This document shows, piece by piece, positions 45,181 through 54,090 of a DNA stretch of 64,000 nucleotides (positions are counted from its first letter, which is position 1; each line of letters opens with the position of its first letter). Under the pieces are notes generated by a model, which was given only the letters and a program-made list of their open reading frames with translations, was not told the DNA's origin and made no database searches. The stretch is taken from the NCBI GenBank assembly GCA_019155205.2, contig JAHNZQ020000172.1:2101197-2165196 (forward strand). Reading direction: 5' to 3'. Made by a program: the position numbers and the translations under genes. This stretch comes from Gracilaria vermiculophylla. Taxonomy: Eukaryota > Rhodophyta > Florideophyceae > Gracilariales > Gracilariaceae.

Positions 45181-45488
45181 TGAGTAAAGTGCGGTTGTAC
45201 TTTCGCTCAGTGAAGCACCTAAGTTCGGTTAGCTGTACTTGTTTTTTGATCGGACCAGTTGGGCGGTTTTTGCCTCAGGTTCTGACTACGAAAGTCCACG
45301 AGCTCAGGGCTTAAGTACGTCTGTTGCGTATTACGTTGCACGATTGCGCCTCACACCACGTAGTAACGTAATGCAAATGGGTTGTTGTCAGTTTAAATAT
45401 CATTGCACGGCGCTTCAAGTGCGTTTGTTCGTGAATGAGCTAGCGCATTGCCAGCCTGCGTGCGTACTCTGAAGCCAATTGCATTCCA
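45181..45488 (-). repeat. 3' LTR of copia element B
   Basis: The 308-bp LTR starts TGAGTAAAGTG on the plus strand and ends GCATTCCA. It is highly similar to 51561-51868. On the plus strand it contains a 5S-rRNA-like stretch (AAGCACCTAAGTTCGG, then TACTTG). Confidence 0.88.
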
Positions 45489-45503
45489 TATTCCTCCCCT
45501 TAG
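45489..45503 (-). promoter_or_regulatory. Polypurine tract of element B
   Basis: The minus-strand sequence AAGGGGAGGAATA abuts the 3' LTR, as expected for plus-strand priming. Confidence 0.75.
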
Positions 45504-45512
45504 GAATCAACG

Positions 45513-46149
45513 TTAGCCTGTAGACTTGTTATATGAATAGAACATGGCGGTACCAAAATCCACTGATATCTTACCGTCGAATAACATCAACTCCAGACTT
45601 ATGCACATCGGGCTATCGTACTTGCTCATTGGGTCTGCGTAGTTAATCTTGCAAGAAATCCATACCATTCGGTTGATGCTGTCGGTTTCAAACTCATATA
45701 TAATCAAAGAGATGTCCCCACGAATAGACTTATCCGTTGCATTTCGACAAGTAGACAGCGTACTGTATAGGTCCTTCGAATCCACAAAGAGCCAAAGTCC
45801 AACCAAATTTCCAAAGAGAGTCAAAAAAGCCATAACAAAACTTTTTCTTCGTCTATGGGCTCTCCACCTGCTACCGTTTCAGTTGAGCCAAGCGATTTGA
45901 CTGTCCCACGCGACTTGCGGGAACCCCAAGCGACCACATGAATGATAGAATTCAGCTCGAGTTTCCCGAACAGTAGCTCCGCAATATATCCCAGCTGTCC
46001 GTAGTATTCGGAGCAGCTGGCGTTGGAGAACACTACCACTGAAACTTGATACAACTTGTCTTCGATTCGTCGCACGAATGTAAGCGTAGTGCCCTTTTTC
46101 TTGAGACTATTCATAAGATTAATCTGCGTGATTAGGTCTTTGGCCAGTG
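45513..46149 (-). pseudogene. RNase H of element B
   Basis: Minus-strand frames (to 46234 and 45513-45833) read LITQINLMNSLKKKGTTLTFVRR, YGQLGYIAELLF, AWGSRKSRGTVKS, LFVDSKDLYSTLSTCRNATDKSIRGDISLIIYEFE and MVWISCKINYADPMSKYDSP. This is a full copia RNase H, including the VDSKDLY catalytic region and an ADxxxKxDSP end. One frameshift near 45830 separates the halves. The upstream RT continues across the insertion at 46155-46619. Confidence 0.8.
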
Positions 46150-46154
46150 GTTTT

Positions 46155-46619
46155 TGTTGGAAAACAGATGAGCTATTTGCGCTATACTCTCTTGTGACAC
46201 AGGGCGTACAGTTCACCATTTGAACTATCAACACGCCCCCTCGCCCTGTACTTCCTTACAGAACGAGACCTCAAGCTTACNNNNNNNNNNNNNNNNNNNN
46301 NNNNNNNNNNNNNNNNNNNNNNNNNNNNNNNNNNNNNNNNNNNNNNNNNNNNNNNNNNNNNNNNNNNNNNNNNNNNNNNNTTTCCAACAGGTTATGGGCC
46401 CAGCTAATCGCTAGGACCCTGGGTTCGACTCCCAGAAGTGACGTGAGCCTGAGAAATTGTACAAGTGTACAGCAGTAGTGAAGATTGGCTACTGTAAGCT
46501 TGAGGTCCCGTTCTGTAAGGAAGTACAGGGCGAGGGGGCGTGTTGATAGTTCAAATGGTGAACTGTACGCCCTGTGTCACAAGAGAGTATAGCGCAAATA
46601 GCTCATCTGTTTTCCAACA
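46155..46619 (+). mobile_element. Inverted-LTR miniature element with internal gap
   Basis: A perfect 5-bp duplication GTTTT flanks the insertion (46150-46154 and 46620-46624). The right arm 46491-46619 (TGTAAGCTTGAG to CCAACA, 129 bp) behaves as an LTR. The left arm 46155-46280 is its reverse complement. Just right of the gap, TTTCCAACA (an LTR end) is followed by the primer site GGTTATGGGCCCAG (from about 46389) and a leader of about 100 bases containing a T-arm-like hairpin (CTGGG-TTCGACT-CCCAG). The order is therefore inverted LTR, gap, LTR end, primer site, leader, LTR. Confidence 0.75.
46281..46380. other. 100-N assembly gap
   Basis: The gap lies inside the miniature element, close to the end of its left inverted arm. 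Its true length is unknown. Confidence 0.9.
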
Positions 46620-46624
46620 GTTTT

Positions 46625-47533
46625 TGTACCCTTCTTCTGGGAGTAACTTGCGGCATGTGCAAAAAACGAAGAAGCAGCGATGCCTAGCCACCCTATACAG
46701 CTGTTGAGAGACCTAAAGGCTGCGAGTTCGATACTGTTTAGGGGATTTTCTTGTTCTCTTCTTCTCATACGACTAATCTGCGACGCTTTGTATCCTTGCA
46801 TCTTATCTTCGCCGTCAATCGCAGTGGTCATTTCATCAAACTGGGTCAATACCAGACCGTAGAAATGAATCTTGCTGGGACCATACACAACCGTCCCAAA
46901 CTTATTACATTTTCCGATCTGTTCAATAATTGCAGCCAGGTTAGATCTTTCTCCTTCAAAAAGGATATCGTCCACCACTTTCACAATAGGGACGATGATC
47001 TTTCCTGTAGACGTCTTCAAAAACAGTTGCGGTACGTAGACAAGCTGGTGGAAACCAAAACTGCGAAGAACGTCGTCACTAAACTGCTGCCATTTAGCTT
47101 CGGCGTTAGCTATCCCATGGGCTGCAGAAAAAAGAAGCCAGTAGTGTTGATGACGGTTCTTGCATTCGCGCGGCGGAACCAACTATACAACTCTCTGGGC
47201 TTCAGTCTGCAAAAACGCGCTCTTGAAGTCGATGTTTGGCAGCGTCCAACTGAAGATAGTGGCCAATGATAGAAATATTCGTATGCAGACTGGTGGGCAA
47301 GTCGCCTAGTCTGTCTTCAGAATGTCCTTGTCACGGTCCTTGTTGCCGTGGACAGCAATTTGTGCCTTGAGCGTGAGGGAGTTATCATCGCACCGTTTGA
47401 CATTGGAGAACAAATGACTTGTACAATGTTTGCGGTTTTGGGCACCTGGGAAACTGCTACATCGCAAACGATTTTCTTGAACAACCGCTCCTCCTTGTCG
47501 TAGGCGTTTTGATTGGCGTAGGGCGGAAGTCAT
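46625..47533 (-). pseudogene. Reverse transcriptase of element B
   Basis: Minus-strand frames 47306-47533 and 46577-47182 contain LKAQIAVHGNKDRDKDILKTD, then VPPRECKNRHQHYWLLFSAAHGIANAEAKWQ and KVVDDILFEGE with the two catalytic Asp, and IHFYGLVLTQFDEM. They align with the RT of element C (63030-63718). The first catalytic Asp region lies in broken sequence around 47200-47290. Confidence 0.8.
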
Positions 47534-47724
47534 TGGGCCTCATGAAGCATGAATTCCCCATGGCCAAACGCTTTGTAATAGGTCTCGATGAGATTTTTTT
47601 TTTGAACTTTCCAGCTCCTGTCCCGGTGACAACTGCTATTATCCGGTTTGCATACGATCCGCGTTCTGCGTGCATGGTTCAGACTGTGCTTCGGTGGGCG
47701 CTTCCTTCAAATAACTCCGGACTT

Positions 47725-47887
47725 CGGTGTCCAGAGTCAACTTCTCCTTGTCGCCGTCGTCGTAGTGAACGGTGAACTTACCTGACTTCTCGTCGTACTG
47801 ATGCACAGTTCCTTCGTAGAACCTCTTGTCGATTGGTCAGTAGACTTGGGTTGTCTCCCCGGCCTTCGGCAATCGGGTTTCAATATA
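47725..47887 (-). pseudogene. Tudor-like segment in Pol of element B
   Basis: The minus-strand translation reads LPKAGETTQVY-stop-PIDKRFYEG, then TVHQYDEKSGKFTVHYDDGD and KEKLTLDTEV. This has the Tudor/PWWP-like shape (VYWPxDxxFYxGxVxxY, VxYDDGDxExLxLxxE). A Trp-to-stop change interrupts it. It lies between the integrase C-terminus and RT. Element C has a homologous segment at 62830-62990. Identification is by pattern only. Confidence 0.55.
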
Positions 47888-47949
47888 ATCTAGTTCTTCG
47901 TCACTCTCATACGTAGCTTGGTTTTGAGCTGCGGCTGAGTTGTCTTCTT

Positions 47950-49830
47950 CGGACTATGTGTCATTATCCATGTCCTTTACTACCTGTTCTAGGTTTCTGT
48001 CCAACTCTTCAATAGCATATTGTACAGCGGGTGCTAGCTCGTCGTCGCATATTGCGAGCCTAACATCTTCGATGTCTGTGTTGACTTGCCTTCCCTTCGA
48101 TCCAGGCACGGTAAAGGTACCGTTGGGTACATCGTATGCTAGGACTGGCCTGTTTTCGGACAATTTGCCACGTTTGTCGTGGTGATTCTTCATAAACACT
48201 TGGACCATATCGTCAAAGGCTATCGGGGCTTCTTCAAATGTCTTTGATCGGAGAATTAGTGTCAGCTTGCGCTTGTCCAGCAACTTTTGGTACGCATCGA
48301 TGAGATCCTGCGACAGCAGTTTGGGCAGAGACCCAGTTTTAAAAGGCCTTGCGTAGCCCTTGCCAGCTCTTGGGCAGAAAGTATCTCGCTGCGGTACAGA
48401 TCGTTAGATGTCCTGATGCCTTGTTGAACGAGCAGCTTGTATGTCCGTTCATGCTTGTTGTTATTTCAGGCTTCCTGCCGTCCCAAGAAACCGTCTCGGA
48501 TGATCCTGTGTTAAGACTTCAGCACATTCCTGCTGTGTCGGCGCTGGGGGAGCGGTCTAGTACCAATGTATTGAGTTTGCACGTGCCCCATGAAGACGCT
48601 GTTATTGAATGCTCTGTCCTAGGCAACCGTTTGCGGCGTCCAAAACGGAGTTACTGTTAGAATTTACATTGTTTTATGCTTTTATTATAATAACCATGAG
48701 TTATAGACTTGATATTTTATGGTTTACGTAACTTAGATGCATTCCTTGTGAAATTGCATTTTCATTCGATGTGGTTTTTGCCCTAAACATGCTTTGCAAC
48801 CACGTTTGACAATCCATGTCATAATGCTATGTTTGAAGTCATAGGCAATACAGGAACCTATTGTCACTCTTGTCGTCAATGTAAGCATCCGAATCGTATC
48901 CATTACAGAATGTTCTAGAAGCATCTTGCGAACGACAACCATCCCCTGAAGGACATCTGCTTTGGCTTTGCATAGCTGGCAATAAGATGTTTCACAGCTG
49001 GCGCATCTAGAGAGGTACCGTAGAAATCATTTATTGTGGCCTCATTTTCGAAGGTCTGATTCTCTATATAAACCCTGGTCGACCCGCCGAATTCTCCTCG
49101 GCTGGTTACCATCGTTCACGTTCTCAAACATTGACCCAGTTTTCTAACAGTTACACAGTGCGCGTCGAAAAGCAGGATCGCGCGCCACATCGACGTATCT
49201 TCGACGACAGCACCCACTGAGTAACGAGGTGCAGCGTCTATAGCATGCATAACGCTGTACTGATAAAGACATGTGGTCCACGCACACTAGATCATTGAAG
49301 GATCTAGTCATTTCGCTGAGGGACACCTTTCGGCTTGACCCCGGCTTGGCGCCAGTTAGACACGCTGTTCATCTCTTGAGGACGGATTGCAAGTAGTTTT
49401 CGACTTGCTCATTCCACAGAATGCTTCTTTCTAAGAACATCCTGATGCATGAATATGTAGAGTGTCCGCAGACGTGCTTGTGAACTTTGTGCACAATCTT
49501 CTTAATATCTTTCCAGGGATTGTTCACGACATTGCCTTCAATATATGCAGAGGCACAGAACATGGATATCACGTTATACCCCGTTATATCACTGGTACGA
49601 AACGTGAACACCTGGTGGGGTATGTATGTGTGCATACCCCGGTCAACAAGCGTGATACTGCCTTGGGTTTTCCCGTTAGCATCCGGTGGAAGAATTAACT
49701 TGTTTTGGTTACCGTGTCGTATGTCACAATTGCTGGTTACGTTGGCGCCGACTACACAATGAGACGAATTATGAATGACCAGGTGTCTGGTCTGCACGGT
49801 CGTGCCTCCATCCGTTCTGGCTCCCATTAA
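47950..49830 (-). pseudogene. Integrase of element B
   Basis: The frame at 49369-49827 ends with VHKHVCGHSTYSCIRMFLERS, the His pair of the zinc-binding domain. Then SFNDLVCVDHMSL (about 49290) holds the first catalytic Asp and ARDPAF (about 49170) the second. The C-terminal barrel is the frame at 47954-48283 (LTLILRSKTFEE to IEDVRLAI), which aligns with 62450-62680 of element C. The middle is broken. Confidence 0.7.
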
Positions 49831-50111
49831 TACAGAACCAAGTATCTTCTTTGCCGCACTTCCATGTTCTCCGCTGCCGTATTGCCAGTACCGGCTGTCT
49901 GTATCATAATTTGGGACTGTATCAAGGTCTCCATTTCATTCAGGACACACAAGTTTGGCAATCAGCTTCAATTCCTGGGATCCAATTCCACTGTATGGTG
50001 CTCCGTCGACCAGAAGCGGTCCAGTACGATTCCTTATTGAGATGGTATCTGTGTTTTTAGAGGCAAGTGTGACCATGTCGAACGTTTGCACGTTCTCCGT
50101 GGAGCTTTCTT
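49831..50111 (-). pseudogene. Protease region of element B
   Basis: The frame at 49936-50157 contains GPLLVDGAPYSGIGSQELKLIAKLV. This matches LLEDRAPYSGMGVEEFKLIQPFI in element C. The Asp-x-Ala-Pro-Tyr-Ser-Gly core replaces the canonical Asp-Ser/Thr-Gly. The solo LTR at 50117 separates it from Gag. Confidence 0.65.
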
Positions 50112-50116
50112 GTTGA

Positions 50117-50670
50117 TGCGGTACTGTCAGCCCTCCTGTCGAGGCAGTAAAGCACAACGTCCGTTAGGAGTTTTTGTTGACTCCAAAGGCGCGTATTCCT
50201 AAATGTGGTCTCCGGTATCCGCTGTCGCGAGCCGGGGGAATTCTGAAAGGGATCCGCAAACACCAAGCGGAGGGGAAGGTTCACTGGGCGGACAATGCTC
50301 CTACAGGCGCTGCTATGATGCGACCTGGGGATCGGCGGCTTAGAAACCTGAGAGAGTAGACAAGAGACTCCAACCGGAAAATGTAGAAGAAGACTCAAGG
50401 GTGCTTGTCTTTACTTCCCCAGAGGTGGAGCTCAACCGGCAGCTTAAATATCTAGCCGGGAGCCCGCCTCGGCAGGTCGCACTACTGTGCTAATTACCTG
50501 CATAAAATATCTAAAATAAATAATAAATTCTACCGTACCTTAAGGATACTGTACTGCACGCGGGCAATATTGTGCACCACGTGGCCCAGCTAATAAACTA
50601 CGAACCCTCCTTAGGAATATTATGCCTTAAGGCCAAACCACCATATTTCCGTAGGAGCCACTGTACTACA
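50117..50670 (-). repeat. Solo gypsy LTR in element B
   Basis: The LTR is 554 bp, TGCGGTACTG to CTGTACTACA. It is flanked by a perfect 5-bp duplication GTTGA (50112-50116 and 50671-50675). It is very similar to 30651-31205, so both insertions are comparatively recent. The orientation matches minus-strand elements. Confidence 0.9.
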
Positions 50671-50675
50671 GTTGA

Positions 50676-51540
50676 GGAGGGGCGTGGAAGGCTTGAACTC
50701 CGGGCTTCAAGGATCCGTCTTCCTTGTGGTCGCTCTTCCAATGTCCCCAATTGCGACATTTGTGGCACTTGGTCCTTGCCTTGAGTCTGGCAAGCTGCTC
50801 CGGCGTTCTTCGTGACTCAGTATCCTGTGAGTTTGGTTTTCGCGACGTGAATCTACGATGAGACGTGTGATGAGCAGAGTTGTTTGACAGGGCACGGGAT
50901 GATGAATTTCCATTTCGGTGTTTCACGTTATTACATTGCCTCGGAGGCAATTGCTTCGTATGAGACGGCCTTGAGATAATAATTCGTGCTTGCGTTTGAA
51001 GAAAGACTGGAATCTATCGGAGCTGCGTTAGCTAGAACCGAAACCCTCTGGTTGTTGTCCACATCTGCATTTGCGGGTAGCGCAAAAGCGACCAAGGATT
51101 CCGAGAATTTGGCTTCTGATCCATGCGCATTCAGCAATGGTACTTGGGCATGGAATCGCGATTTAAAAATCTTGAAGCTCTCGTTGTGGTTCCTCGACGT
51201 GTTCATCAGGGTCAAAAAACCTAGTAACACGTCTGAGACGACGGCGTGCGGATCCCTTTTGTACGGAGCCTGAAGGATAGCTTCTGCGCCCTTGTCGGAG
51301 TTAATCGTACTGTCCGTGATAGCCTTGCATAGATCTCGAGCGCGTCCGTACAGCTGAGACTGCAGCATGATTCCACGAGCTGCTTTTGCCACCTTGTTGC
51401 TGTTGGAGTCTGACAGGGTATCCTGAAATGCCTGCCGAAGGGAAACGGCTTCTGCATACTGCTCCCGATTGTCGCGTCCATCTGTCTACGGAACCGTTCG
51501 GATGTCCCACGAAAAGCGCGGCCTTGACGGCAAGTTGATA
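50676..51540 (-). pseudogene. Gag of element B
   Basis: Minus-strand frames 50931-51392 and 50666-50950 give GIMLQSQLYGRARDLCKAI, NESFKIFKSRFHAQVPLLNAHG and ALPANADVDNNQRVSVLANA. All have close counterparts in Gag of element C (60225-60716). Near 50723-50767 lies the zinc knuckle CHKCRNWGHWKSDH, with His in place of the final Cys. The start is broken near the leader. Confidence 0.8.
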
Positions 51541-51547
51541 GAGCTTT

Positions 51548-51560
51548 CTGGGCCCATAGC
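51548..51560 (-). promoter_or_regulatory. Primer binding site of element B
   Basis: On the minus strand GCTATGGGCCCAG abuts the LTR end. It differs at one base from the initiator-tRNA-half complement GTTATGGGCCCAG used by Drosophila copia. Confidence 0.8.
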
Positions 51561-51868
51561 TGAGTAAAGTGGGGTTGTACTTTCGTTCAGTGAAGCACCC
51601 AAGTTCGGCTAGCTGTACTTGTTTTTTGATCGGACAAGTTGGGCGGTGCTTGCATCAGGTTCTGATTACGGTAGTCCGCGAGCTCGGGGCTTAAGTACGT
51701 CTGTTGCGTATTACGTTGCACGCTTGCGCCTCTCGCCAGGTACTAACGTAATGCAAATGGGTTGTTGTCAGTCTAATTACCATTGCAACGCACTTCAAGT
51801 GCGTTTGTTCGTGAGTGAGCATGCACATTATCAGCCTGCGTGCGTACTCTGAAGCCAATTGCATTCCA
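51561..51868 (-). repeat. 5' LTR of copia element B
   Basis: The 308-bp LTR pairs with 45181-45488 and is followed on the plus side by an A-rich run. It carries the same 5S-like stretch. Confidence 0.88.
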
Positions 51869-51875
51869 TAAAAAA

Positions 51876-53163
51876 TAAAAAAAATACAATCCGGAATTGC
51901 AATTTGCGATTTTTTTTGAATCATAGAATATAAACCGACAAACCCGGGCCACTATTGGGCTTTTAAGCTAAACCTTTGAGAAAATGACATGAAAAGTTTT
52001 AGAATGATGGCTTACTGTGCTTTTGTCATTGTAGAGTCAGAAAAGGTTTGCCATTATTTACTTTGTTTTGAGAAATACACATGAAATGATCGAGAGATTA
52101 GTTTACTGCAAATAAAGTTGAAGGAGATATCTTCTTTTTAATACATTGGTTTCTTTTTACAAAAATAAAACTGTTGCTGAAACGAAGCACATTAAAAATA
52201 CAGAGTTAAATCTAGCTTCAAACATATTTCTATTCTTAACAGAGCAGAAGATTCATAATATGCTATTAGGCTGAAATTTAAGTTTATCCTGTGAAACATT
52301 TCAATAAAATAATTAATAAGGAACAGTCTATGAAAAAGTTACTGTGCTACTATTTGAAGCAAGAGTCCTTTCCTGTAACGAAGCCGTAAAGTACTGGCTG
52401 CTATATTTTTAAAAATCAGCCAAATCTTTTATGGAAGTAATTATAAAGATACAACCTGCTTTAAAGCATTTTATTTGTCATACCTTTATATTTGTTTCAA
52501 GTTTATTAACTCGTACAATTTTACATTTCTAAAGTATAAAAAACTGTTCGCCTTCGTTTTAAACCCATTTATTTTTAACGATCGCATTAAGCATACAAAG
52601 AACCGCAAACCTCTAAAAAGATTGATCTTAAAGAAACCATTGTTTTCAATTTTTGAGGAATTAATGGCAATTTCACGGGCCAGCATCTGTATTTTGATAT
52701 TTGATGATTTTGCTCTACAAGTTTTATCAGCACTATTAAAGGCACAGTTTACACTTGCCTCATCATTATGCCAATCATTTTTATTTCTGCTACCAAAGTA
52801 AAAAAATGAGACAAGAATCTATTGAGTTGAAAAGAAGACAGCGCCTAAAATTTTTCAAAAAAAGAATCAATATCACCAGAATTATAAAAATATATGAAAC
52901 TATTGCAGAAGAACAGAAAAGAGAGGTATTCGAAACGATGAACGTGGTCGATGAAATGAACATGGTTTTTTGGACTTGTGGCATCTCCCAGCAGAAGCCC
53001 ATCAAACACGTCAAACGCGCCCCACTCGGATCACTATCAGACATTTCCTCGTCGGCTAGTAAATGCAAAAAATTTACTTTATTGGAAAGCATTTTCCAAT
53101 ATTCTGAAAACGTTTTCAGTGATTTCAAGCACTCCTGAGTGAACATCATAAAGAAATTTGGTT
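51876..53163. other. AT-rich interval without supported genes
   Basis: The ORFs at 52475-52801 and 52755-53138 are AT-driven and have no recognisable domain. The interval should include the 3' UTR of the minus-strand gene that ends at 53164. Confidence 0.45.
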
Positions 53164-54090
53164 TTATTGTTTCACCAATACAAGGGCAAGAAGAATGGCA
53201 AAAGCCAGCCATGCAAATAATGCTGACAAAACTCCCACGGAATACGAGGCGAACAAGCTTCGTTGCCGATACTTGGGCCACATCAGTGGTACTAGCATAG
53301 AAAAAGGACCGAAGAGTGCAGTGAGTCCGAAACCGAGAAGCATTGTCTCCCGATATGTCAGGGGCTTTTTATACTGTTGCTTTTCTGACACCATGATGGC
53401 CTGTGCAGGTGCTTCCTCGTCATCGTGGCGATCTGGCGTGTGAGGCGGAGTTGGTGCTGGTGGTGTCTTCTCACATATTGAACATTCTGATTGCTTTGGT
53501 GTTGCAAAAGAATCATCTGAACTTCGACGAGGAGTACTTGGAGGTGTAGAGGCAATAGAATTGCTTTCAAGAGGTGGTAGTGGTGCAATGCTTGGCTGAG
53601 GCCTGGGGGGCTTAAGCCCAGAAGGAGGAATCCTAAATTCATGATGTCTAGGATCTTTTAGTTTGGGCTCTTCATGGCTCTGGTATGCTGGATTGTATGG
53701 TTTCTTTGTAGGCTGAACCCCTTTTCTCGGCAAACTAGACCGTCTTCCTCTCGAGGGTTTTACTGGAACCCCTTCTTTTAGGCCGTCATAGTTTTCTTTA
53801 ACAGCGCTTCCATGCTGAAGCACTGCCGTTGCAGAATCCCCAACGGAAAGAGAGGAAACCCTACTTTCTTGATGTCTTGAAACTCCGCTTATGGGTTCTG
53901 TGGGCGTATCAAGACCACCAATAGTGCTTAAAACAGGCGAGTTGAATTGTTGTCCTTGCGAATCGGAGTCCCCGTCATAAAAACTCTCTGCGAGTCTCGT
54001 GGCATAGGAATCATTGGAAGATTCTTCTGACAGACGTTTGCCCACCTCAGTCTCCGATGCGGTCTTATCTTGTGATGACTCCTGACCCAT
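53164..54090 (-). CDS. Pro/Ser-rich protein with two C-terminal membrane helices
   Basis: A single frame of 308 residues starts at an ATG at 54090. Residues 1-235 are rich in Ser, Pro, Gln and charged residues and are likely disordered. This part has many SP/TP sites and one CSIC cluster (about 205-210). Two hydrophobic segments follow at about 249-271 and 279-305, separated by the short basic PKYRQRS loop, so the tail is a membrane hairpin. A long cytoplasmic region anchored by a two-helix hairpin is the likely topology. No known family was recognised. Codon use is not GC-extreme, unlike the island genes. It has no disabling mutations, so it is probably functional. Confidence 0.7.
   Translation of the reverse strand: MGQESSQDKTASETEVGKRLSEESSNDSYATRLAESFYDGDSDSQGQQFNSPVLSTIGGLDTPTEPISGVSRHQESRVSSLSVGDSATAVLQHGSAVKENYDGLKEGVPVKPSRGRRSSLPRKGVQPTKKPYNPAYQSHEEPKLKDPRHHEFRIPPSGLKPPRPQPSIAPLPPLESNSIASTPPSTPRRSSDDSFATPKQSECSICEKTPPAPTPPHTPDRHDDEEAPAQAIMVSEKQQYKKPLTYRETMLLGFGLTALFGPFSMLVPLMWPKYRQRSLFASYSVGVLSALFAWLAFAILLALVLVKQ

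Larger units (their letters stand above)
45181..51868 (-). mobile_element. Ty1/copia element B, nearly complete, with two nested insertions
   Basis: 308-bp LTRs lie at 45181-45488 and 51561-51868. The flanks TAAAAAA (45174-45180 and 51869-51875) match but are low complexity. On the minus strand the primer site, Gag with a zinc knuckle, protease, integrase, a Tudor-like segment, RT and RNase H follow in copia order, then a polypurine tract. A gypsy solo LTR (50117-50670) and an inverted-LTR miniature element (46155-46619) are inserted. Without them the element is about 5.67 kb. Stops and frameshifts break all genes. Confidence 0.88.

Noticed and set aside
45181..45488. SINE with A-rich tail (pair with 51561-51868)
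   Set aside because: The two copies have identical length and sit exactly at the primer site and polypurine tract of copia element B, so they are its LTRs. The A-rich run is the flank.
46220..46414. ORF spanning the N gap
   Set aside because: It is translated through undetermined bases and has no real coding content.
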